The translations under genes and the position numbers were made by a program. Shown here one piece after another: positions 45,017 through 53,425 of a DNA stretch of 64,000 nt; position 1 is the first letter of the stretch, and every line of letters begins with the position of its first letter. The DNA comes from Aliiroseovarius salicola (GTDB lineage: Bacteria > Pseudomonadota > Alphaproteobacteria > Rhodobacterales > Rhodobacteraceae): the NCBI RefSeq assembly GCF_027891095.1, contig NZ_JAQIIO010000011.1, positions 24,827 to 88,826 on the forward strand, in the 5' to 3' direction. Below the pieces are notes generated by a model. The model did not search any database. It was not told the origin of the DNA and saw only the letters and a program-made list of their open reading frames with translations.

Positions 45017-45901
45017 CTAGTCCGAAAATTGAGTGAGCCACTCAAAGACAATATTCGCCCGTTGCGAAGATTGATTGTGTAGTTTGACATAAAAATCCAA
45101 TGGGGCCGATACGGTCTCTGGAATAAGCTTAACAAGCTTTCCCGCATCAATCAGATCAGATGTCAGACCTTCCCAACCCAGCACAGCCCCCATGTCATCG
45201 CGCGCGGCCTGAAGGGCGATGATGTAATTGTTCACACGGTGTGCGGTTTTTAACTCGCCATGATAGCCAAGTGCGCGCGCCCATTCATGCCAATTGGTCC
45301 ACCCGGTATCCGGAGCCTCCAGATGGATGAGCGGCACATGGGCCAGGTCTTCGACAGTTTTCAGGTTGTGTTCATCGGCAAAACGCGGGCTGCCGAGGGC
45401 CATGATTTCGTCATGAAATAGGACACGGCAATTGCCGGTCTCCTGATCGATATTTCCATAGTGAATGCTCAGGTCACAATCAGGGACACCTGCACCATGA
45501 TCGCTGACGACCTGAGCGACCGAGATGTGGCCGTGACTTTTCCAAAACTGTGCAAGCCGCGGTGTCAGCCAGAGGGAGCTGACAGCAGTTGTCGAGCGGA
45601 TGGTGACTGCTGATCGCCCATGTTGTGACCGCAATTGGCTCACTGCTTCGTTAATCTCTTCAAACCCACGTTGCAGCGCGACCAAAAGATAGGCCCCGCT
45701 TTCAGTCAGCTCTACGCCGCGGTGAAAGCGGTGAAACAGGCTGCAATTCATTTCCCGTTCCAGCGCCTTGATCTGGTGGCTGACGGCGGCTGGCGTGACG
45801 TTGAGTTCTTTGGCAGCCGCCTTGAAACTGACATTGCGCGCGGCAGCCTCAAAACTCATCAGCGATGTCAAAGGGGGAAGGTTGTAGGGGCGGTTGGGCA
45901 A
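45017..45901 (-). CDS. LysR-family transcriptional regulator, GcvA-like
   Basis: This 294 aa protein has an N-terminal winged helix-turn-helix (SLMSFEAAARNVSFKAAAKELNVTPAAVSHQIKALE) and a LysR co-inducer domain with HRVNNYIIALQAARDDMGAVLGWEGL near the C-terminus. The pattern is like GcvA-type regulators. It is divergent from the demethylase gene at 46200, and a palindrome at 45991 lies between them. It probably controls the betaine genes downstream. Confidence 0.93.
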   Translation of the reverse strand: MPNRPYNLPPLTSLMSFEAAARNVSFKAAAKELNVTPAAVSHQIKALEREMNCSLFHRFHRGVELTESGAYLLVALQRGFEEINEAVSQLRSQHGRSAVTIRSTTAVSSLWLTPRLAQFWKSHGHISVAQVVSDHGAGVPDCDLSIHYGNIDQETGNCRVLFHDEIMALGSPRFADEHNLKTVEDLAHVPLIHLEAPDTGWTNWHEWARALGYHGELKTAHRVNNYIIALQAARDDMGAVLGWEGLTSDLIDAGKLVKLIPETVSAPLDFYVKLHNQSSQRANIVFEWLTQFSD

Positions 45902-45990
45902 CTTATTCTCGCATGTATATCACTGTAAACGGCAATTTTAATAATAAATACAATCTTTGAGATTAATACAGTTAATCCAAGATGAGTTTT

Positions 45991-46006
45991 TTTGCAATTG
46001 TGCAAA
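45991..46006. promoter_or_regulatory. Candidate LysR operator
   Basis: TTTGCAATTGTGCAAA: 6 bp arms (TTTGCA/TGCAAA) around four bases. It fits the T-N11-A form of LysR sites and lies 90 bp upstream of the regulator start, in the shared 298 bp intergenic region. Confidence 0.5.
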
Positions 46007-46199
46007 TGCCACGTTGGTTCAGAATATAGCAAGTTTGAAACTGGGTGCGCGCGCAGGGAGACCAACGACGGACAGCTTGATCCAGGAATTTGCGCTGATT
46101 GCTGTCTTGGAGTTAAGCGGCAAGCAGAAGGATCCCGGCGACACCCTGAACACCGATTGGCCCCAATCAGGGCGGACACATTCTTGAAGGAGTTGCTGT

Positions 46200-48629
46200 A
46201 TGAAAACGCATGCCAAAGTCGTCGTCGTTGGCGGTGGGTGTGTTGGGGCGTCGATCCTCTATGGATTGACCGAGCACGGGTGTAGCGACGCGGTCATGCT
46301 AGAGCGGACCACGCTGACATCAGGATCAACTTGGCATGCGGCGGGTCTGCTGGTGACCTTTGTGCGCTCTCATAATGTGTCAAAGATGACGGTCGAGACG
46401 ATCCGCATCTATACCGAGGTTGAGGAAAAGATGGGCAGCTCGGTTGGGCTGCGCAAAGTGGGCCAGCTGCGGGTGGCAAACTCTGAAAAACGCTGGGACG
46501 AGTTTCAGTCTTACATCTCGATTGCCGAAGCGGCGGGCGTACCGTGTAAGCTGCTCACGCCCGAGGAAATTGCCGAAGTCTACCCGCTGCTTAATCAAAG
46601 CCCCGACATTCGCGGTGGTATTCTGCACACGGAAGACGGCTATGTGAATCCGGCAGATATCACTATGGCGATGGCCAAACTTGCCCGTGATGCAGGCGCC
46701 AAAGTCTATCAGAATACCGAGGCGCAGTCCTATGAAAAGCTCGATAATGGCCACTGGAAGGTGACCACCAATCAGGGTGAAATCACTTGTGAGCACCTGA
46801 TCTTCGCAACCGGCAACTATGCCCGCGAGAATGCACGTCGCGTGGGGCTGGATCTGCCCTGTATCCCGATTGTACACCAGTATTGGACAACCGAGACCGT
46901 GCCTCTGCTCAAGGAACGCAAAGCGCAAGGGCTGCCGGAATTCCCGATTCTGCGTGACGAGGATTATGGTGCCTATTTGCGCGAAGACGTGGGCGGCATC
47001 CAGTTTGGCCCTTATGAATTCACGAAGGATCTCAAGCTCTTTGCCGAAGATCGCGTGCCACCTGACTTCGGCGCAGATCTGTTGCCAGAAGATTTCGAGG
47101 CGGTTGAGACCCAGTGGGAACGCGCGCTGGAGCGCGTGCCAACTTTGGGAGAGGTAGGGATCAAGGCCAACACCCGTGGACCGTTCCAGATGACCCCGGA
47201 TGAACTGCCGCTGGCAGGTCCCGCGCCGGGGCATGAGAACCTCTGGCTGGCAGAAGGTATGCCGGGCGGCATTCTGTGGGGGGGTACCATAGGCAACCGT
47301 CTGGCCAAATGGATCGTAGATGGTGATCCGGGCATGGACATGTCCGAACTCGACCCGCGTCGTTTCTCGGATTACGCCTCGAAACGCTGGACTATGGACA
47401 AGGTGCGTGAGACCTGGGGCAGCCATATGGATGCCCATGTGCCGGGTGAGGATTTGCCCGGTGCACGACCGATGAAAACCGTGGGATCCTATGATTTGCT
47501 GACTCAACACGGTGCGGTCTGGACCAGCTTCAATGGCTATGAATTCCCGCGCTGGTTTGCACGTTCCCCGGAAGAGGCCATCCCCGAACACTCCTTCCGG
47601 CGCACCGATCACATGGAGCTGGTGCAGGAAGAAGTGCGTCGCACCCGTGAAGAGGCAGGCTTCATCGAGATGTCACCGATGACCAAATTCACCGTGCGCG
47701 GGCCGGGGGCAGCGGCGTGGCTCGATGGATTGATGGCGAATAAGCTGCCTAAAGTTGGGCGCATGACCCTCTCGCTCCTGCTCAATGAAAAGGGTGGGAT
47801 GGACGCGGAATACACGATCGTGCGTTATGCCGAGGATGATTTCTATCTGATTTCGACCCCGAACTGGCGCGCTTACAACTGGGACCAGCTTGGGCGCCTT
47901 CTACCAAAAGACGGTTCAGTAACCCTTGAGGATATTTCCGAACAGCTTGGCGTGATTGCGCTGACAGGTCCGAAGGCGCGTGAAATCCTGCAACCGCTCA
48001 CCGACAATGACCTCTCCAACGCAGCCTTCCCGTGGCTTTCGGCCCAGATGGGCGAAGTGGGCTATGCCAAAGGCGTGCATCTGCTACGCGTCTCATACAC
48101 AGGAGAGCTCGGCTGGGAAATCCACCATCCGGTTGGCTATAATCGCCACCTTGTCGACCTTCTGCTGAAGGCGGGTGTAAAACCCTTCGGGCTTGAGGCG
48201 CTGGAAAGCATGCGGCTGGAGAAATCCTATCGTGCCATCAACCGCGAGATTTGCAAGGACATGACGCCGTATGAGGCCGATCTGGGGCGGTTTGTGGTCA
48301 CGGAAGGACGCGAATTCATCGGTAAGGCAGCTCTTGAAGCGCAGCAGGAAAAGGGCGGTTACAAACGCCTTGTCACCCTGAAGCTGCCATTCTGCGACAC
48401 GTCGGTGATGTTTGATGAAGGGGTTTACGCAGATGGCAAGCTCATCGGGCGCGTCACGTCGGGCGGCTTCTCCTACTACTGCAACCACGACATCGCGATG
48501 GCTCTGGTGCCGGAAGAAATGACCGCGCCGGGCACGAAGATGCAGGTCATGGTTCACAATGAGATGCGCGACGCGGAAGTGATCGACACCTGCGCCGTAG
48601 ACCCCACCAGCGCCCGCGCGCGTGCTTGA
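46200..48629 (+). CDS. FAD/GcvT-type N-methyl oxidase (dimethylglycine dehydrogenase-like)
   Basis: This 809 aa fusion has an N-terminal FAD (DAO) domain with VVVVGGGCVGASIL (about 7-20) and STWHAAG, in which His46 is at the place of the covalent FAD His in dimethylglycine dehydrogenases. A middle FAO_M domain follows, then C-terminal GCV_T/GCV_T_C domains (from about 430) for tetrahydrofolate. Such enzymes demethylate tertiary N-methyl amines such as dimethylglycine or sarcosine and pass the carbon to folate. The next gene, an MttB-family methyltransferase, starts 15 bp after it. Together they suggest stepwise betaine demethylation. Confidence 0.9.
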   Translation: MKTHAKVVVVGGGCVGASILYGLTEHGCSDAVMLERTTLTSGSTWHAAGLLVTFVRSHNVSKMTVETIRIYTEVEEKMGSSVGLRKVGQLRVANSEKRWDEFQSYISIAEAAGVPCKLLTPEEIAEVYPLLNQSPDIRGGILHTEDGYVNPADITMAMAKLARDAGAKVYQNTEAQSYEKLDNGHWKVTTNQGEITCEHLIFATGNYARENARRVGLDLPCIPIVHQYWTTETVPLLKERKAQGLPEFPILRDEDYGAYLREDVGGIQFGPYEFTKDLKLFAEDRVPPDFGADLLPEDFEAVETQWERALERVPTLGEVGIKANTRGPFQMTPDELPLAGPAPGHENLWLAEGMPGGILWGGTIGNRLAKWIVDGDPGMDMSELDPRRFSDYASKRWTMDKVRETWGSHMDAHVPGEDLPGARPMKTVGSYDLLTQHGAVWTSFNGYEFPRWFARSPEEAIPEHSFRRTDHMELVQEEVRRTREEAGFIEMSPMTKFTVRGPGAAAWLDGLMANKLPKVGRMTLSLLLNEKGGMDAEYTIVRYAEDDFYLISTPNWRAYNWDQLGRLLPKDGSVTLEDISEQLGVIALTGPKAREILQPLTDNDLSNAAFPWLSAQMGEVGYAKGVHLLRVSYTGELGWEIHHPVGYNRHLVDLLLKAGVKPFGLEALESMRLEKSYRAINREICKDMTPYEADLGRFVVTEGREFIGKAALEAQQEKGGYKRLVTLKLPFCDTSVMFDEGVYADGKLIGRVTSGGFSYYCNHDIAMALVPEEMTAPGTKMQVMVHNEMRDAEVIDTCAVDPTSARARA

Positions 48630-48643
48630 CCGGAGGACTGAGT

Positions 48644-50161
48644 ATGGCTGAAAGACGAACAAGAGGCGGTCGCGCCGCTCGGGTTCAGGCCCGGACAAAC
48701 CCACCACCGGTATATCTGCCGACGCTCAACCGCGCGGTCGGTCCAATTGACCTGCTTGGCCCGGAAGGGGTCGAGAAGATCCACAATGCTGCAATGACCA
48801 TTCTGGAAACCACGGGCATTGAGTTCCGCGATCCTGTAGCCTTGGCCGACTGGAAAAAGGCGGGGGCTGACGTCGACGGTGAAAGGGTGCGCATTGGCCG
48901 CGACATGCTGATGGACCTGATTTCCACGGTGCCGTCGACCTATACAATGCACGCCCGCAATCCTGAACGAACCGTTGAGGTTGGGGGGCGCCACTCGATC
49001 TTTGCCAACGCCTACGGCGCGCCGTTTGTCTATGGGCTGGATGGAGTGCGGCGCCCATCAACGCTTCAGGATGCGCATAACTTCTTCAAGATGGGGCAGA
49101 TGAGCCAGGCCCTGCATGTGCCGGGCATTCTGCCGGTGGAACCGCAGGATGTGCCAGTCCCGCAACGCCATCTGGAGCTGGTCCACGCAGCACTTACCCT
49201 GACCGATAAGCCGATCAAGGGTTCGGTTCTGTCAGAACAGGCCGCCCGTGACACGGTGGATATGACCCGCATCGTTTTTGGTGAGGAGTTTGTCGACAAT
49301 AATGTGGTGGTGACATCTCTGCTGAACTGCAACACGCCGCTCGTGTGGGATGAAACCATGCTGGAAAGCCTGCGGATATATGCGGCAGCGAACCAGCCCT
49401 GCCTGCTCTCGCCCTTTGTGCTGGCGGGGGCGAGTACGCCCTCCAGCCCACATGGCGGCGTGGCGCTTCTGATCGCGGAAAGCCTTGCGGGCATGGCATA
49501 TAGCCAGATCATTCGCCGCGGTGCGCCCATGGTGCTGGGTGTCGCGATCATGGGTGTGTCGATGAAAACCGGTGCGCCGATGATGGGCTCGCCCGAACCG
49601 GGGCTTATGAACCTTCTGGTGGGACAAATGGCGCGGTTCTATCAGGTGCCGTGGCGGTCCTGCACCATGTGGACGGGATCGAAATCGCCTGACCTGCAGG
49701 CGGGTTTTGACAGTGCCAACACGATGTGGCCGGTTCTGCTTGGCGGGTGCAACTATATCGTTCACGCCTGTGGCTTCCTCGAAGGGGCGCTTGGGGTGAG
49801 CTATTCGAAATGGGTGCATGATGCGCTGCAGCTCGAAAACTACCACCGGTTCTTTTCGGGTTTGCAGGAGGAAAACATAGACGCGCTTCTGGCGGATGTG
49901 GATGCGATTGGGCCGGGGGGGCATTTCCTGGGCACAGATCACACCCGCGAAAACCCGCTTCACATGAACCCGCTGCAAAACAACGACAGCTATGAACAGT
50001 GGGAGGCCGAGGGATCAAAGAACGCTGATGTCGTCGGTCGGGAAGAAGCGCAGAGAATTCTCGAAAACTATGTTCAGCCACCAATGGAGGACGACATTCG
50101 CGGCGCACTGGATGAGTTCGTCGCAAAGAAACGCGCGGCCTATCAACCAACTGCCGCGTGA
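48644..50161 (+). CDS. MttB-family methyltransferase (non-pyrrolysine)
   Basis: The start at 48644 (CGGAGGACTG upstream) gives 505 aa. The fold matches the trimethylamine methyltransferase MttB superfamily, for example LGPEGVEKIHNAAMTILETTGIEF near the N-terminus and YIVHACGFLEGALGVSYSKWV near the C-terminus. There is no in-frame UAG, so no pyrrolysine. Such non-Pyl members (MtgB, MtpB) transfer methyl groups from quaternary amines such as glycine or proline betaine. The matching corrinoid protein is not in the window. Given the neighbours, a betaine is the likely substrate. Confidence 0.9.
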   Translation: MAERRTRGGRAARVQARTNPPPVYLPTLNRAVGPIDLLGPEGVEKIHNAAMTILETTGIEFRDPVALADWKKAGADVDGERVRIGRDMLMDLISTVPSTYTMHARNPERTVEVGGRHSIFANAYGAPFVYGLDGVRRPSTLQDAHNFFKMGQMSQALHVPGILPVEPQDVPVPQRHLELVHAALTLTDKPIKGSVLSEQAARDTVDMTRIVFGEEFVDNNVVVTSLLNCNTPLVWDETMLESLRIYAAANQPCLLSPFVLAGASTPSSPHGGVALLIAESLAGMAYSQIIRRGAPMVLGVAIMGVSMKTGAPMMGSPEPGLMNLLVGQMARFYQVPWRSCTMWTGSKSPDLQAGFDSANTMWPVLLGGCNYIVHACGFLEGALGVSYSKWVHDALQLENYHRFFSGLQEENIDALLADVDAIGPGGHFLGTDHTRENPLHMNPLQNNDSYEQWEAEGSKNADVVGREEAQRILENYVQPPMEDDIRGALDEFVAKKRAAYQPTAA

Positions 50162-50336
50162 ACAAGAGGGGGCATTCGCGCCCTTAATCGAATCCGAAAT
50201 GCAGTACCGGGCAACAAGACCCGGGCTGCTTTTCTCCCGGGGACAACAGCCGGGACTTCGGAGAAGCGTATCTTTTTGCGACAAAATGTCGCAATAATGT
50301 GGATGCGCGAAAACCATAAAAACAGGGAGAAACGCA

Positions 50337-52181
50337 ATGTCAATCAAACCTCCGTTTACGGAGCTGGAGATCAAGACGCAGGACACGGGGTTCTACAAGG
50401 ACAACAGCCTGCCGATTGCGCTGATCAGCAAGGGTATCATGGTCCTTCTGGTGATCTGGGCTCTGGTCTGGCCTGCCAATGCCAATAGCACATTGGGCAG
50501 CTGGAACTGGAAGCTGCTGGAAGGGTTCAACAGCTTCTACATCGTTATTGTTGGGCTATTTGCCTTTTTCCTGGCTGTCGTTGCGATTTTGCCGCAAACC
50601 GGAAAACGCGTTATGGGGCGCCCGGGGGAAGGAAAAGAGTTCTCGGATTTCTCTTGGTTCTCGATGATGTTCGGTGCCGGTCTTGGTGTTGGACTGATGG
50701 TATTTGCAACGGCTGAGCCTCTGGGCCTGTGGGGGTCAAATCCTGTGGTGATCGCAGGGGAAGTGGCTGGTAACACCCAAGAGGCGGTGCAATCGGGATA
50801 CCGCTACACTTTCCTGCACTATGGCTTTCATGCTTGGGCGATCTATGTGGTGACCGGCCTGTCGCTGGCCTACTACGCCTATACCCGTGACATGCCATTG
50901 ACCATCCGCTCGGCCCTGACGCCGCTCTTTGGCAAATTCGTGAACGGTTTCTTTGGCCACGTTGTTGATGTGCTGGGAGTTGTAGCCACCATCCTTGGTG
51001 TATCGGTGACCATCGGGTTTGGTGTCAGCCAGTTCATCGACGGAGTTTATGCAATCTCCGGGATGGAATGGATGATGGATATGTCGGGTGATGCGCCAGC
51101 GCCGGGTAAAGTTGGATTGCTGGCTGGTTTGTTCACCATCATGGGCCTGTCGATCATTTCGGCGGTATCGGGTGTGGGGCGCGGGGTGAAATACCTCTCG
51201 AACCTCAACCTTGTTCTGTCGATCATCCTGCTTCTGACCTTTGTGGTCTTCGGATCGTTCTTCTTTGCGATGAGCACCTATGTTTCGGCCCTGCTTGATT
51301 ACATCCTGCACTTTGTGAGCCTCAGCTTTGGGGCATATGGACCGCAATCAGCTGCTGAATTTGCTGGCGCCTTGCCGGACGCCGCAAAACCAATGGCAGA
51401 TGAGCTCTTTTCAGGTGCGACCAATGCATGGGGCGCTTGGGCTGGATCGGATGGGTTTGATACCTTCAAATCGGGTCTTGAAGGCGCGGCTGCAGAACTG
51501 GACGATGCCACTCTGGCCGCTGTCTATGAAGTGGGCAATCAAGGGCGCCAGTTCGGCTGGCAGGCTGGCTGGACCACCTTCTACTGGGCTTGGTGGATTG
51601 CGTTCTCACCGTTTGTTGGTCTGTTCCTTGCCCGCATTTCCCGTGGGCGCACTGTGCGTGAGTTCATCGTCGGTTGTGTGATTGCACCGTCGCTGGTTTG
51701 CTTCGCATGGATGACAATTCTTGGCGGCACCGCCATTGATCTAGAGCTGACGGGAGGTGCTGAAGGTGCCATCGTTGGGGCCTCGAACACCGCCAAACTC
51801 TTTGTGACTTTGGGGCAGATGATCGATGGTCCACTGCTTGCAGCTCTGACCGTCATGTGTGTGGTGTTGATCATGACCTTCCTTGTGACCTCGGCTGACA
51901 GTGGCATCCTCGTGATGAACACCATCATGTCTGGTGGCAGCCAGGAAACCGGCATCAAGCACCGCATCGTTTGGGGGTTGGTCCTGACCGCCGTGATTGG
52001 CACGCTTCTGATGGCGGCAGGGGACAACAATCCGATGGATGCGCTGAAAAACGCGATGATCATCGGTGCGCTTCCCTTCACCATGGTCATGGGCCTGATG
52101 ATGCTCTCTCTTGCCAAGGCGCTGTATCGCGATGGCAAACGGGAGAAACATGCAGAGGCACAACCTGCTGTGGCAGAGTGA
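50337..52181 (+). CDS. BCCT-family betaine transporter
   Basis: This 614 aa protein has about 12 membrane helices. The betaine/carnitine/choline transporter hallmarks are MFGAGLGVGLMVFATAEPLGLW, and the Trp-rich helix GWTTFYWAWWIAFSPFVGLFLARISRGRT that holds the substrate and cation sites. The start follows GGGAG. The C-terminal tail is short, unlike osmosensing BetP, which points to a catabolic uptake role. It lies between MttB and HpbD. Confidence 0.95.
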   Translation: MSIKPPFTELEIKTQDTGFYKDNSLPIALISKGIMVLLVIWALVWPANANSTLGSWNWKLLEGFNSFYIVIVGLFAFFLAVVAILPQTGKRVMGRPGEGKEFSDFSWFSMMFGAGLGVGLMVFATAEPLGLWGSNPVVIAGEVAGNTQEAVQSGYRYTFLHYGFHAWAIYVVTGLSLAYYAYTRDMPLTIRSALTPLFGKFVNGFFGHVVDVLGVVATILGVSVTIGFGVSQFIDGVYAISGMEWMMDMSGDAPAPGKVGLLAGLFTIMGLSIISAVSGVGRGVKYLSNLNLVLSIILLLTFVVFGSFFFAMSTYVSALLDYILHFVSLSFGAYGPQSAAEFAGALPDAAKPMADELFSGATNAWGAWAGSDGFDTFKSGLEGAAAELDDATLAAVYEVGNQGRQFGWQAGWTTFYWAWWIAFSPFVGLFLARISRGRTVREFIVGCVIAPSLVCFAWMTILGGTAIDLELTGGAEGAIVGASNTAKLFVTLGQMIDGPLLAALTVMCVVLIMTFLVTSADSGILVMNTIMSGGSQETGIKHRIVWGLVLTAVIGTLLMAAGDNNPMDALKNAMIIGALPFTMVMGLMMLSLAKALYRDGKREKHAEAQPAVAE

Positions 52182-52290
52182 CCTCTGAATTGAAACTGGT
52201 TGGCAGCGGGCCCGAGTGGATCGCTGCCACCGTCCTCTGGCGCCGAATGGCGGCATTTCCGTAAATCAACAAAATGACAGGTTTCTTGTG

Positions 52291-53397
52291 ATGAAGATCA
52301 GGGAAATTCACATCTATGCGCATGATTTGCCGGTCAAGAACGGCCCATATGTGATGGCAAGCGGGGCGGTGCACACACTCGGCACCACCTTGGTGAAAAT
52401 GGTCGGAGAAGATGGCAACGTGGGCTGGGGTGAAACCTGTCCTGTTGGCCCGACCTATGCCGAGGCCCATGCAGGCGGAGCACAGGCAGCGCTGGCGCTG
52501 ATGGCGAAAGGATTGATTGGGGCTGAGATTTGGCCCGCTGCCCTGAACCGCAAGATGCATTCGCTTCTGACCGGGCACAACTATGCCAAGGCAGCGATTG
52601 ATATTGCGGCGCATGATCTTCTGGGCAAGACGCTGGGGGTGAGCGTGGCAAACCTGTTGGGCGGCGCGATGACGGATCGCGTGCCCTCGTATTACGCGTC
52701 AGGCATTGGCGCCCCGGATGAGATTGCGCGCATCGCCCGAGAGAAGCTTGAAGAACGTTACCCCCGGATCCAGGTCAAGCTCGGCGGTCGACCCGTTGAG
52801 ATCGATATCGAGACCATTCGAAAAGTCTGGGAGGTGCTGAAGGGTTCAGGGATGCGCATTGCCGTTGATGGCAATCGGGGCTGGACCACGCGGGATGCTT
52901 TGCGGGTCAGTCGGGAATGCCTTGATGTACCATTTGTGATGGAGCAACCCTGCGACACCCTGCAAGAGCTTGAAAGGATCCGTCCGCAGGTCAAGCACGG
53001 CATCTATATGGATGAAGGTAGTATCGATCTGAACACGGTGATTTCCGCCGCAGGCACTGGGCTTGTGGATGGGTTTGGCATGAAAGTGACCCGTATCGGG
53101 GGCTTGCAGAACATGCGTGCCTTCCGCGATATCTGCGAGGCGCGAAACCTGCCGCACACCTGTGATGACAGTTGGGGTGGAGATATTATCGCTGCCGCCT
53201 GCACGCAGATCGGTGCCACTGTGAAACCCGATCTTTGCGAAGGAGTATGGCTTGCGGCCCCATACATCGAGGGCAACTTTGATCCCGAGAATGGGATCAG
53301 GATCGAAGGTGGGCACATCAAGCTTCCCGACGGTCCGGGGCTGGGCGTGGTTCCTGACGAGACCCTGTTCGGTCCACCGGTGGCCTCTTTCGGGTGA
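52291..53397 (+). CDS. hpbD: 4-hydroxyproline betaine 2-epimerase (HpbD)
   Basis: The start at 52291 gives 368 aa. It is an enolase-superfamily enzyme that closely matches the Pelagibaca HpbD pattern from memory, including the ends ([11 protein letters not shown] and GPPVASF). The acid/base pair is Lys163 (QVKLGG) and Lys265 ([11 protein letters not shown]), and the metal ligands are Asp193, Glu218 and Asp241. HpbD interconverts cis and trans forms of 4-hydroxyproline betaine (and proline betaine isomers), the first step of their breakdown. It sits with the BCCT transporter and the N-methylproline demethylase-like gene. Confidence 0.92.
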   Translation: MKIREIHIYAHDLPVKNGPYVMASGAVHTLGTTLVKMVGEDGNVGWGETCPVGPTYAEAHAGGAQAALALMAKGLIGAEIWPAALNRKMHSLLTGHNYAKAAIDIAAHDLLGKTLGVSVANLLGGAMTDRVPSYYASGIGAPDEIARIAREKLEERYPRIQVKLGGRPVEIDIETIRKVWEVLKGSGMRIAVDGNRGWTTRDALRVSRECLDVPFVMEQPCDTLQELERIRPQVKHGIYMDEGSIDLNTVISAAGTGLVDGFGMKVTRIGGLQNMRAFRDICEARNLPHTCDDSWGGDIIAAACTQIGATVKPDLCEGVWLAAPYIEGNFDPENGIRIEGGHIKLPDGPGLGVVPDETLFGPPVASFG

Positions 53398-53425
53398 TGG
53401 GTCAGGGGCGTCATCGCCCCGCCTG

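Noticed and set aside
45902..46199. Glycine or other riboswitch upstream of the FAD/GcvT gene
   Set aside because: No conserved riboswitch core could be recognised in this gap.
46380..47612. Open frame of 410 codons on the minus strand opposite the FAD/GcvT gene
   Set aside because: Shadow of a clearly identified gene; no ribosome site or domain.
48644..50161. MttB homolog considered as a pyrrolysine enzyme
   Set aside because: The frame has no internal UAG, and no pyl genes are seen in the window.
50190..50260. GC-rich hairpins between mttB and the BCCT gene
   Set aside because: Several overlapping CCCGGG palindromes are present, but none has a T-run, so I cannot call a terminator or a regulatory element.
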